A stretch of 64,000 nucleotides of DNA. Source: Angiostrongylus vasorum (lineage: Eukaryota; Nematoda; Chromadorea; Rhabditida; Metastrongylidae). Each line of letters begins with the position of its first letter. Position 1 is the stretch's first letter. Location of the stretch: positions 21,005 through 85,004 of the forward strand of contig JADANN010000284.1 in assembly GCA_018806985.1 (NCBI GenBank), given 5' to 3'. A program made the position numbers and the translations under genes. Positions 22,342 through 33,109 of the stretch are shown piece by piece. The notes under the pieces were generated by a model that saw only the letters and a list, made by a program, of their open reading frames with translations, had not been told where the DNA came from and made no database searches.

Positions 22342-25300
22342 TTAGTTGACGGTTGCGACTGCTGTGAAGAAGTTGGATCCAAATGGACCCGTTGCCAAGT
22401 TTCGTACTACTCGGTCCACCACACTTTGCCACATCTCTCTCGACCAGTTCGCCATGATGATGTTTGTGGTCTACACAGTTTTTGTCCCTTCAAAATGAAT
22501 TTGTGTCAAAATGAAAGCTATTAAAACCGTAAGAGTTCCTCCAATTGACAAGGCTGTGGTGGGAATAGGCATTAAATGCATTTCACACTTTTGGTTGTTC
22601 ATCGTTGTACTACACGTGGCGGTCACCATGTTGCCAACGACAGCGCAGTAAATTACATTCATCGTAACTGAAAGAAACCTCTGTAAGTAAGAGAATTTTT
22701 GCACTGAAAGTGAGAATCCGTGTCAATTAACATTACAATGAACGCTCATATGTAATGATATGTGTAGAGATTTCGCCAACTCCAAAATTATTCCTTTTTA
22801 AAAAATTGTGGGTTCTGTTAAAATATGTACCGTAATTTCTTGTTATCAGTGGGATTTTATACTTCCGAAGATCTTCACTATTCCACCCCAGTAAATGTGA
22901 TGGAACCCAGAAGTGTTTTTCAGATTACTGTATGGAATAAAACTATAAAAAAGTAGTTTTGCAAATTAATTAGAGCGGAAAATACAAACTCAATTAGGAC
23001 AAGATGCTAGCAAAATCTGGGCATCAAACTTTCGACCACCATTTCCGACGCTCATTTGTTACCTAATGCAAACCGGGTGAGTTAACAGTAGCTGAGGTTT
23101 CGGCAGCATCGCCTTCTTTAAATGCCTGGATGAGTCTAATGAAATGTAGTTTACTATGCCAAACGTATAAACAACATAAAGAGCAAAATGAAAGCTTAAA
23201 CGGTAATGAAACAACCGAAAACTTCTCGAAAAACCCACCTGTTTTTTAGTGCCTTCCACTGGAAGAACGGCAGCTTAGAGTCCCAAATAGTTGGTGACCG
23301 CACCACCCTTCATAAAAAACTAATTATGAGATACGGAGCTAGATCACGTGTTCTCTCTGAGCATTCCATCCTGCCACTTGTTCTCGGATTCTTGGCATTT
23401 ATTCAAAAAGCCTTGAGAAGTTTGCGCGTTGTCGTTCTGGAATCCTGTGCGGGGATTTTTATATCAAAACCGTCTCCGCTATGCTTTTCTACCCTGTGCG
23501 ACCCTCATGGTGCACCTCGCCTTATTTTCTGCTTATCATCTAGATGTCCTTTTACACGAATGCATAATGGTTTACCTTTTTCGCCAATATATGCATCTCT
23601 GAAATTATTACAAGATAGCCATATCGTACCTGAATTCATGCAGTAACCGTCCCTGATTTAAGGGCAAATTTCGCAATTTGTGTATTTCACATTGGGGAAC
23701 CTTTGGGCGGTTATGAACTAACCGACGACGAAATGTGTCCGGTGGTGATTCATTTATCGCTTCCGATTCCTAGAGACCTATCGTGTTTAAGCATATATTT
23801 ATGGCTTCACTTATTTCAATGCCATTAGAGGGCTAGATGAACGGGATTTTGTTTTGGCTCAACCATTTGTTTTGGAGCTTCGTTTTCCTTTTAAACTTAT
23901 CCCACAGGGTTGTTATTTCGCAGCCACTGAAGATGGCCGTTGGACGAGCCAAATCACGCGATTTTTCCTTCAGTTCCATATTTGTGCGCACAGAGGTGGC
24001 TGTTTTAAATATGTTTCTCAACACCTCCCTCTCGGTGCGTTAAGAGTGGGAGGGGAGGAAAGTAGTTTTCATTACTTGGTTCTTGGCACCATAATGTCAT
24101 CTTATTACATTCTGATATGGTAGTTTGAAGGTCAAGAAAAGAAAACCAGTTTTTCTTAGGTTTCTCCCAAGTAGCTTTAATGTGCAATACGGTTCGTTCA
24201 GTAGTTGAAAGCATTTCTCCGTGTCCTCCTGAGTAGAAAATGACAAAACAATCATCTATATATCTAATGTAAAGTGGCGTCCGAAGAACGGGGCTTCCAT
24301 TCTAGAGATAGACGCAATGGCGAGACTTGGTGCCTGCTGCTGTCTCATTGCAAGTCTTTTGATTCGCGTTTACTATTTCCCAGACCATCAAAAAATAAAA
24401 CAGTTTAGGCACTCTTTTAAGAGATCCATAAGTTGTTAGAATGACCAACCATACATATTTATTCTTCCTTCGTGTTCTACAAGAAGTTCGGAAATCGCTT
24501 CCATTGTGGAGTCATTTGATGCATTGGTGTAAAGCGTGGTAACGTCGAAGCACTCTATAAGGTATGCGTTGTTAGAAGACGCGTTCCGAAGACGTTCTAA
24601 GAGCAACTGGTGTTCCCCGAGGAGTGGAATAGCAGGAAAGAATACCGAGAAATCACACGTGCTAGCCCCACATGTTGGAATCGACTTTCCATGTGGGGTG
24701 GCGCAGCCATCAACCACAAGTGCTCTAAGGAGGATTTCTTCCTGAATGAAAGGCGCGTTAAGAACAGTGAGTATTTCAAGAAGCTGTTGAATATATTGCT
24801 ACTGTTCGTATTTTCATCTACTTTTGTTTTATTGAAGCGTTGACCCTTCTATATTACGTATAAATAGACTCTTCCATCCTCTGAAAAAGGCGATACTGCA
24901 GAAATGTCGGCTACTGTTGTGTTGTGTGTTTTGTACCATGCAACATATTTGAAAAGTTTGGAACTTAGGTGAGTTTCGACGCCTGGATTACTCTTTCCGG
25001 GGGCGTACTTATAACCAAGTGCATCTCCAAGTCGCTTGCCTTGCCTTTCCCTCAACAAGCTTTTTTTTTACCGTAACAGTGCTATCAGAAGGAATCCATC
25101 GGGAATCAACTCTGAAGAACAAATCGGCATCGCACAGAGCCAAGCTTAAGCTTGAAGCTGTACAACCACCACAATGATGGTGATGAAACTGGGTGAGAGA
25201 TAGGTAGTGCAAGAGCTTCTGTGACGCAACAGGTAAGACGTCATTTCCCGAAAAGTGTATTCACAAGTTCGAAGCTCACTCGGGATTCCGAGTTCTACCA

Positions 25301-28300
25301 ATATCTCAACATCGCTGTGCTTGTATTTCACATGATACCTTGCCGTGGTAAAAGAAAAAGTGGTAGACAGTAAATAAAAAATAAAGCTCAACAATGTGAA
25401 ATGTTTGGGAGGAAATATGTACTTCGTAACGGTCCCCCATGCAGAGCTGCAGTGCTCGAAATTTTCTTTAAAAAGTAGTAGAACAAATACTTCCGTGGAA
25501 TTACTAAAGATATGAGATGAGAAGCCACCAAAACATCCATTTTGTGGAACAATGACTGAAAATGCCAGATTTTGCTTCATCTGGTCGCTTAACGCCATGA
25601 ATATTGATTTCAGAAAACAGCCATCCTCATCTACCACTTCTGCTTCTGTTCCTACTCTAATTCCCTTTTATCTCGCAATGCCTTCTATTTCAAAAAAAAA
25701 ATATAGGGACCAAAGGTGTTGGCTGGTTTTATTTCTTTGTAGGCTCTCCGAGTTCACTGCAAAAAACGTGTAATTACCTTTCATTAATAGTGTTATTCTA
25801 CAGATCTTTCTCGCATGAGGGATCTCTAGCTGGTTGGGCGCGAGGCTACGTGATGCGTCCCCAGGAGGTGGTGGATAGGGGCGGGCCAATCGTGAAGTAA
25901 AAGCGACCTTTTCTTCCCTAACACGCAGATGGATTCAAGGGATGTACTCCCTGTTTCTGCCGCGCCGATTTGGCAGATACTTTCTGTATTTACGAGACGT
26001 ATTCATGCATACGTGTGTGGGTGCGTCCAAGTTTATGCGGATTGTATTCTACGAGTCAATTCGGCCAAAAAGCCTGCAATCAAATAATAGGGAAATATAT
26101 CCCAGGCGGTTAGGATTTCGACTCCCACAAAATAAGTTCCATGTCCACTCTGGGAGAGACTAGCAAGTCACCCGTGAGTATACCCAGCCACTACGTTCAG
26201 AGAGTCCAGCAAGCTACACATGGGAATCAAAAAAAAACTAAAAACAGTGAAAGAAACGGGCCTCATTCCCCCTGACTCCGAAAGAGCCCCCAATTCGGCA
26301 GCGTTGGGTAGGGACAACTAGGGAGAGGCTGCTAAAATCTCAGTGCCAGTGGAAGCTGCCTGGATCGCAAAGGTGACCATCTGTACCTACAATGCACGTA
26401 CACTTGCACCCGAGTCCTCTATAGAAGACTTGATCATGCAAGCAAGAAGGATAACGTACGACGTCATCGGCCTCGCCTAGACGAGACGACACCACCCATT
26501 CAACGCCGTCTATGACACCGGAGAAGAACTGTTCCTCGGAACATGAGACAGTAGAGGGGTCGGCGGCGTCGGCGTTCTCGTCAACACGAGTTTGTCCATG
26601 AACATCGAATCATTCGAACAGCTTACAACCCGAATCGGACGTTTACGATTAAGAAGATGTGGATCAATACCGGCTTTGACAATCTTCGTCGTTTACGCGC
26701 CGACATCAAACTATGACGAAGAAGAGGTGGAAGCTTTCTATACAGGGCTCGGAGAAGTTCTGCAGAGAAGACAATACATTCTTCAACGTCGTCACTGGAG
26801 ATTTTAACGCCAATATTGGAGCAAGAAGAACGTCACAATGGGAGCCACGGAGTAGAACAGAACGAAGAGGGTGAGCGGCGCTCTCAGTTTATCATGACGA
26901 GCAAGATCATCCATGGTAGCTCGCAATTCCAGAAGCCCCAACCTGAACGGTGGACTTGGGAGTCTCCCAGTGGAGAGTATCGTAACGAAATAGACCACAT
27001 AATAGTAAACTGAAGGTTTTTCCCTGATGTAGCTGTTGTCCAAAAATTCTACACGGGGTCAGACTCCCGCCTCTTTCGTGCAAGATTCCACTTTTTCGCA
27101 GAAAGGGGAAAAACCGCTAAATTCAAAAAACGCAAGTACCAGAAGCACCGTAAACATGGACTTATTCAATTCATTAGTCGGCTGTTGAGAAGATGCCGTT
27201 TTCGATAAAATCGACGTAGAATACGATCGGCTTATTCAAGGCCTTCACGTTAGCGCTGTGAAAGCTGAGAGCTCGAAAGCCATCAACAGACGTTAGTTTC
27301 CATAAACACTTGGGCTGATACGTTAGCGTGGAATCGCACGAGCTGCACGCAACCGCGAACTAACGTTTGAACTTGCAAAACAATGCTGAGAGGTGATGAA
27401 AGAAGGTCTTAAGTAGAGAAGAACAGCAGTAATGGTCGAAGCTGTAGAGACCGGGAAAAGCATTCGCAAAGCCCACCGAAGCTTCGCCAATTGCAAGACC
27501 AATATGATTGCACTCCGACGCCCAGACGGTACAGTTACAATGTCCAGAAAGGCAATGGCGAAAATCATTCACGAATACTACTCAGATCTCTTCGATAGCC
27601 ACGTACACCTTCCTTAATATGAAATAAAGGAGGATGGATATGTTGTACCACTTGTTCCCCCTTCAGAAATCCGACATGCATTTAGTTGGTGAAAAATTCG
27701 AACAGCACCAAGCCGGGACAGGATAAATCAGAGCACCTGAGGAACCTTCTGCCAGTCCTCGTAAAAACACTGGCTCGGCCGTTCACACGTTTTACGTGTC
27801 TGAATGCAAGGTCCCTCTTCAATGAAAGACCAGCAACGCCGTGCTAATGTTCAGGAAGGGTGACCTCCATGATATCGACAACTATCGCCTACTCTGCTTG
27901 CTGTCTGTCGTCTACAAGCTCTTCACTCGAGCCATCCAATGCAGGATTGACAGAACAGTGGACGAAGGGAAGCAACGTGAGCAAGCAGGGTTTCGAAAAC
28001 GACTTATTACGATGGAGCATATCCACAAGATAACAAGACTCTTCGAAGTATCGGCGAAGTACAGAAGACCGCTTTGTTTCACTTTCATTAATTTAACGAA
28101 CGTCTTTGACTCAACTGAGATACAGTTCCCAGGGATCAACTTTCTATTAACCTCGGCATTGGAATATGAATTCGTCGTTTCCTTGTTCAGCAATCGTGAG
28201 GTTGTTAAACAGCATACATTTACTAATGTAATACTAAAGTAAATGTATGCTGTTTAACAACCTCCCGATTGCTGAACAAGAAAACGACACATTCAACTGA

Positions 28301-31300
28301 GATAGATACAGCCATGGAAGCCCTTGATAGTCAGGAAGGCCCTAGATTCTTCGTGAGCTCTAAAACAATTTCACAACCGAAATATCACCATTCTACATCG
28401 ATATTAACAACGACGTCAAAAGAGGGGCTTTGGCAAGGCCATAGCATCCCATTAAAGCAATTCACCGCCACCCTCGAGAGCGACATGCGAACATTGGAAT
28501 GGGACAATACTGGAGTGAAAGTCGATAGTCGGCAGTTATACCATCATCGCTTTGCTGACGACATCGTCCTTATAACACCAAACATTAACCAAGCGGAACG
28601 TATGCTTGCCGACTTTGATAAACCCTTTGGAAAGACTGGTCATCGAATAAATCTCAGAAAAACGATGTTCATGAGGAACGGATTGGTTTCCTATGCCCCA
28701 TTCACGCTCAACGGAACGAATGTCTTCGAATGCTCCAGTTATGTCTATCGAGGTCGGGAAATCAACATGACAAACGACTTAGCTCCAGGGTTGAGCGAAA
28801 GGAAACAAAGCGGCTTGGGGAGCTTTCAAGAGCTTTGAGGATGTAGTGAAGAGAACAAACGAACACCGGACTCCGTGCCAACCATTTTCGACTAAACCGT
28901 ATTTCCTGCCCTAACGTTTCGTCAGAAACCCGGTCCCTGCGTAAACAGGATGAAAAATTACTCAGCGTTGTTGAACGCGCAGTAGAAAAGGAGATGCATG
29001 GAGTGTGTCACGTCCCGTGTCACGCAAGTAAGGGAGGGGATCCGAAGCTCCGACCTTCGTAAACGATCAAAAATCAAAGAATCCGTTCTGCACGCCAAAC
29101 AGTCGAAGATGAGGTGTGCCGGACACGTAATGGGTATGAATGACAACCGATGGGCAAGAGCCTTTAGTGGCTGGATCCATCGGGATGTTAAATGCACTAC
29201 AGGAAGACCACCGAATCAATGGTCAGAGTTCTTCAAAAGAAGCCTAGAAGAATGATATGATGCTCGACGAGTTCCTTGAGCGAGCAGAACCCACTGGGCT
29301 ACTCCTGCACGCGACAGCGAAAAAATGGAAGATTGACTGGCGCCCACCCGAGTCACTCGACGACGAACAGGACTACAGGTGACAAACAATTGTTACTTCT
29401 TCTTATTTGTTATTGTAGGCTTAAAAAATGAATGATTACGCTTGTGCTTATAATCGCGTTGGCCTCTAGGGCTGGAGAAATATAACGAACGAAACAATAA
29501 ACTGTTTTTATTTCAATAACAATTTTACCTTATTATTTACTGCCTACTCTTTTTAATGGCAGGGTGTGTTGCGAAATATAAGCTCAGTGAAGCTGAGATA
29601 CTTGCAAAACTCCGGACCACAGGTGTCTGCAGTGGGGAATGGACGCGGTATTACCCTTTCCGGGGGAAAACGCGTTCACCACCACACCATGCGGGTCCTT
29701 CGCTTTCGCCTGTCTTTCAACTAGTTCTATCGATCAGTGCGTTGTCACCCGTAGGCGGGATTGATCTGGCAGAGCCGAAAGCGTTCGTGAACCTAGTTAA
29801 CCCTAGGCTGTATTTATAATCACTATTTTAACTTGTTATTTATTGCCTAATGCCAGCATACTCTGCCATTAAAAAGAGTAGACAGTAAATAATAATCCCC
29901 ATGACAGCCTTTCTGTTATGCCTTTGCACTGGATCATAAATCCGTTGTTCTGTTTTTTTACAGCAATCGCGAGGTTGTTACTCAGCACACGTTTAATTCC
30001 TCACAAATATAACACATACAACACAACGGTAGCTGACATTTGGGCGGTATCGCCTTCTTCAGAGCATGGAAGGGTACACTAATATGTAATTTACTAGGTC
30101 AAACGCTTCAACAACGCAAACAGAACGATGAAAATCTAAGCAATAATTACACGATCTCCGGCTTCTCGAAGAACTCACGGTTTTTCTCTGTTTTCCACCA
30201 AGGAAGAACAGCCGTTCAGGGTCGCATATGGTTGATTAGAGCACCACCCCACACCAGGAATCAGTTCTGAGATACGGGCCCAGATCACGCGGTATCTCAG
30301 GGCATTCTCCCCTGCTATTCATTCTCGGATTTCTGGAATTTATCCAAAAAGCCTCGAGAAAATTGTGCGTTGATGTTTTGGTCTCCCGTGCGATGATAGC
30401 GACTTTTACATCATAATCTTCTCCGCTATGTTTTTGTATCCTATGCGTGTCTAGTGGCGTACCTTGTTTTGATTTTCGTTTGCCATCTAGGTGTTCTTTT
30501 ATGTTGACACATAAAAGTCTGCCCATTTCACCGATCTATTCGTCTCCGCATGTACTACAAGAAATCAGGTATGTCGTACCTGAACTCATGCAGTCACCGT
30601 CCCTGCCTTAAGGGCAAATTACGCAACCTTGCGTTTCACATAGACGGTCATATAGGCGGTTACAAACTGACAAGTCATGCATATTTATTCTTCTTTCATG
30701 TTCAACAAGAAGTTCGAAGATAGCTTGTATTGCGGAGTCATTCGATACGTTGGTGAACGTCTAAACGCCCATCATGCACGCGTTATTAGGAGACGCGTTA
30801 CGTAGACGTTCTAGGAACATTTGGGTGTTCGTGAGGTGAGCTGGAATATTTTTAAGCAACTGGGTTAGTATTAGGCTTAGAAACCAGGTTATTCTATCCG
30901 TTGGCCCGTCTACACAGCTGATGATGGGTCTAACCTTAGATGATGACGGATTGGTTGACGCAAGATCAAAAGGTGATACCAATTTATGTGTTTTAATAAG
31001 TAGGTATAGGACGGGGCACGTTGGTCCATTGACTATAACGTGCGAAATAACCGACGATTTTAAGCCTGCTGCCTTTGCCAATTTGACCCACTGATTGTTT
31101 AGTTTTCGGTATCGACTTTTGTATTCCCTTTCAGATGATGAGCGGTAAAGGGCAACATCATTAAGATGTTCCTCAGTTATCTTAACATCTAACTGGTGGG
31201 GAATAACTGCGAACTATCCCCTTATCACTAGCTGATAACCTAATGGTCTCTGAATTTATTAAATCTCTAATTTCTTGCAAGGCACACTTTTGTGCGGCTG

Positions 31301-32889
31301 TGAGGTTAGAGATAAACCTTCTATCGCGGTAGTGATTAAGGGTCTTGAGAGCGTCGTCCGAAAACATGCGGAATTTTGTGTCAATTCCGTCGTTGGTGTC
31401 CTGCTGTCTAAAAGACGTTCTAGGGAAAGGCGATGGTGGTAATGTCGCCGCCTCCTGGTTTACACCTCTATTTGACGTTACATAAATCACATATTAGTGT
31501 ACCCTTCCAGGCCCTGAAGAAGGCGATACTGCCGAAACGTCAGCTAGCGTTGTGTTGTATGCGTTACTTTTGTGAGGAATTAAACGTGTACTGAATAACA
31601 ACCTCGCAATTGCTGTAAAAAAAAATAACAACAGTAAATAATAAGTTAAAATTGTGATTATAAACTACAGTCGCAGCCTAACTGGGTTCATTAGCGATTT
31701 GAGCTTCCCAGATCAATCCCAGTGACAAGTGATTTCTGATGGCACTGTTCGATAGAACTCTTTAAGAGACACGCGAAGCGAAGGACCTACATCGTAAGGT
31801 GGTAAGCGCGTTTGCTCCAGGAAAGGGTAATAGCGTGTCCGTTACCCACCGCAGGCACCTGCGGTTCGGAGTTTTGTAAGTGCCTCAGCATCACTGAAGT
31901 CAAGTTTTTCTTAGTCCTATAGAAATTTGTTCCTGAAATCTGCTTTATCAGCACGAGACGCTGTAGACTCACTGTCAGGTCCTCCCATCAGGTTTGTCGC
32001 TACGTTAGGGCATTCCAATGGAGTATAACTGATCTGAACAGTAAGTTGACCTAAAATGACTGCTATAATGGCGTCAGAAAGGCCAGCACCACGACCTTGC
32101 CGTTCTAGAACGTCGAAGACCTGAAGAATCATTTTTTGGAAGAGTCTCTATGGAAGTGCTTTAAATCAATTTCTGTCGAACCACAAAAACCGTGCTGAAA
32201 ATAAAAATTTAAGGAAAAGTCGAGCAATTAAAGCTCACTTTGTCCACCAATCGACAAACAAAAAGGAAAGCTTGAAATCTAAGAGTTGTGAACTCACTGC
32301 CTGTTCTACAATACGTTGTACAAATGCTTGAGCTGCACCCATGTTAGGTGCAATGCCAGGAGCCTGGGCAGCGACATTTGGCATTCCAGAGAAAGTCATG
32401 GGCACTGGCAAGGTAAAGCCGCTGATGTTGAAGCGCCTAGTGCTTGCTGTAACGAGATTTGATAACTCTGTTGGTAAGAAACAAAATAGTGATTCGTAAT
32501 TATGATAGTAATTAACGAAAAAATAAAAATAACTGAAGAGCAAGTCATTTTGTCAAAACTGTATCTCAGAAATTTCATGAAAATCCTCAAAAAATATTTC
32601 TCTGGACTTTTTTCCTTTTCACATTTTGTTATTTGGAATTCATAGTGTTCTCACCAAAAGGATCGTATTACGAAAGCTTCAGAGTTATTGTGATGTGCTA
32701 GATTTCTTCACTTTTTGTTAAGGCTCCGAACTCCGTATTTAGAATTGCCATTGTTTGTACCAACATAACAATCTTTTACTCATTAGATTGGCCTGGTGGC
32801 ATCACTCCACATCCGTCCACTGTCGAGACTGCGGTTAGAAGCGCAATCAGAAGGATCGGGAGACTCCCTAGGTTAGTAAGATTGTTCAT
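22342..32889 (-). CDS. Small secreted nematode-type protein, five exons, TE-filled intron 3
   Basis: Proposed exons on the minus strand: 32889-32780, 32436-32298, 32120-31973, 22667-22528 and 22470-22342. They total 666 nt, giving 221 residues plus TAA, with matching phases at every junction. Donors are GTAAAAG, GTGAGTT, GTGAGTC and GTTTTAA; acceptors end TAG, CAG, CAG and TAG. Residues 1-26 form a signal peptide (hydrophobic [13 protein letters not shown]). CGVMPPGQ follows, then [26 protein letters not shown] (junction of exons 2 and 3), YTPLEC and YCAVVGN. The C-terminus carries [20 protein letters not shown] and GPFG. It resembles a family of secreted nematode proteins of unknown function that I know only by sequence pattern. 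Intron 4 is 57 nt; intron 3 is 9.3 kb and holds two PLEs, RTE copy C and MITEs. The exon 1/2 acceptor (TAG|GCGC) is the least certain junction. The alternative is two separate gene fragments. Exons 4-5 are preserved in the paralog at 62.2 kb. Confidence 0.68.
23080..24925 (-). mobile_element. Penelope-like element, minus-strand copy in intron 3
   Basis: A PLE relic bounded by hammerhead-like motifs in opposite orientations (minus at 23,089-23,123; plus at 24,879-24,912). On the minus strand, an RT part at 24,717-24,436 ([20 protein letters not shown]) is followed by a segment with [17 protein letters not shown] (about 24,170-24,120). The tail after 23,650 matches the GIY-YIG C-terminal region of the other copies. 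It has many stops. Confidence 0.8.
25140..25380 (-). mobile_element. MITE-like fragment (relative of 29,531-29,894)
   Basis: On the minus strand it starts TTATTTACTGTCTAC and then follows the MITE text (GAAATACAAGC, GATATTGG...ACTCGG). A 163-codon frame covering 25,146-25,637 runs partly through this repeat and is probably not a gene. Confidence 0.55.
26340..27170 (+). pseudogene. RTE copy C endonuclease (dead)
   Basis: APE-like EN. The catalytic Glu codon is TAG (GLA-stop-TRR, 26,478-26,480). A frameshift near 26,750 splits the later part, in which TGDFNA is still readable (26,795-26,815), then EIDHIIVN (about 26,985-27,010). Conserved blocks VYDTGEEL and VVYAPTSN are present. Confidence 0.88.
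27430..29393 (+). pseudogene. RTE copy C linker, reverse transcriptase and C-terminal domain
   Basis: The linker (27,432-27,617) has AGKSIR-type and [15 protein letters not shown] text. The RT has [17 protein letters not shown] (27,885-27,935), EQAGFRK and the block before the first palm Asp, where the insertion at 28,123 interrupts it. [12 protein letters not shown] is intact at about 28,550-28,585. After 28,840 it shifts frame. [13 protein letters not shown] and [13 protein letters not shown] (29,110-29,150) mark the C-terminal region, and the 3' end is near 29,393. Confidence 0.88.
28123..28292. mobile_element. 170-bp hairpin made of two PLE termini, with 12-bp target duplication
   Basis: Inserted in RTE copy C between two perfect copies of TCAACTGAGATA (28,111-28,122 and 28,293-28,304). 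The insert contains GTTCAGCAATCGTGAGGTTG and, after a loop of about 17 bases, its inverse, with arms of about 50 bp. The left half continues outward into TTCTATTAACCTCGGCATTG, matching the outer flank of the PLE end at 41.6 kb. Confidence 0.88.
29531..29894 (+). mobile_element. MITE with 32-bp terminal inverted repeats
   Basis: 364 bp. The left terminus TATTATTTACTGCCTACTCT... (29,531-29,562) and the inverse at 29,863-29,894 differ at one base. It has no coding capacity that I recognise. Relatives at 31,630-31,912, 25,140-25,380 and 54,232-54,405 share TACCCTTTCCGGGGG-type internal text. Confidence 0.8.
29963..31625 (-). mobile_element. Penelope-like element, internally deleted, inverted ends
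   Basis: Bounded by CAGCAATCGCGAGGTTGTTA (29,963) and its inverse (about 31,605-31,620), each with a hammerhead-like motif about 60-90 bp inside. On the minus strand: an N-terminal region with [18 protein letters not shown] (about 31,350), and RT fingers (31,081-30,761, with [13 protein letters not shown] and [13 protein letters not shown]). Then a deletion of the RT palm, and the C-terminal region with [16 protein letters not shown] (about 30,520-30,470). It lies in intron 3 of the secreted-protein gene, same strand. Confidence 0.88.
31630..31912 (-). mobile_element. MITE copy, truncated, inverted relative to 29,531
   Basis: Reads on the minus strand like the MITE at 29,531-29,894 from about its base 40 to its right terminus (AACAGTAAATAATAAG at 31,634). 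It abuts the in-frame continuation of exon 3 past its donor. Confidence 0.7.
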
Positions 32890-32898
32890 TTTTGGTTC

Positions 32899-32910
32899 CT
32901 GAAAATCTAA
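32899..32910 (-). promoter_or_regulatory. Likely spliced-leader acceptor before exon 1
   Basis: TTAGATTTTCAG on the minus strand ends 9 nt before the ATG at 32,889. The TTTTCAG acceptor with no upstream coding exon and a very short leader is what nematode trans-splicing sites look like. Confidence 0.5.
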
Positions 32911-33109
32911 GCAATTATTGTGAGCTCGACTGAAAACGAAGATTACATTTTCGTCATGGAGACCGTTAACAAGGCACTAAATGATTGAAATTCAGCACTA
33001 GTACAACAGTGACTTTCAGCGCGGAAAGACGTTTCTACAGCTCTTTGTGAAGTGTTCTAGTTGTCCCATACTTGTTGAGTTCTAGCGGAAAATATTTTGA
33101 GCGACATTT

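Larger units (their letters stand above)
19400..23080. repeat. Duplicated block 3, left copy (partner 53,230-56,074 plus 61,945-62,880)
   Basis: Collinear with the right-hand copy, which is interrupted by BEL-2 between positions matching 22,050 here. It contains a SINE2, a hammerhead-like motif and exons 4-5 of the secreted-protein gene. Non-coding parts have clearly diverged, while the exons have not. Confidence 0.88.
25800..29393 (+). mobile_element. RTE non-LTR retrotransposon, copy C (near full length, dead)
   Basis: The most complete RTE copy: 5' region 25,800-26,350, EN 26,340-27,170, linker 27,180-27,640, RT 27,640-28,840 and C-terminal domain to about 29,393. It sits inside intron 3 of the secreted-protein gene on the opposite strand. 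A 170-bp PLE hairpin has inserted into its RT at 28,123. Confidence 0.9.

Noticed and set aside
22471..22704. Single-exon 77-codon hydrophobic protein
   Set aside because: It reads exon 4 into the 57-nt intron; splicing to exon 5 gives the better-supported product shared with the paralog.
23206..23646. 146-codon plus-strand frame
   Set aside because: It is the shadow of the minus-strand GIY-YIG tail of a PLE.
25146..25637. 163-codon minus-strand open frame
   Set aside because: Its second half runs through a MITE-type repeat (TTATTTACTGTCTAC onward) and the rest shows no domain; treated as chance.
32235..32543. Single-exon 102-codon protein
   Set aside because: It is exon 2 extended at both ends into introns; splice sites with GTGAGT and matching phases explain it better.
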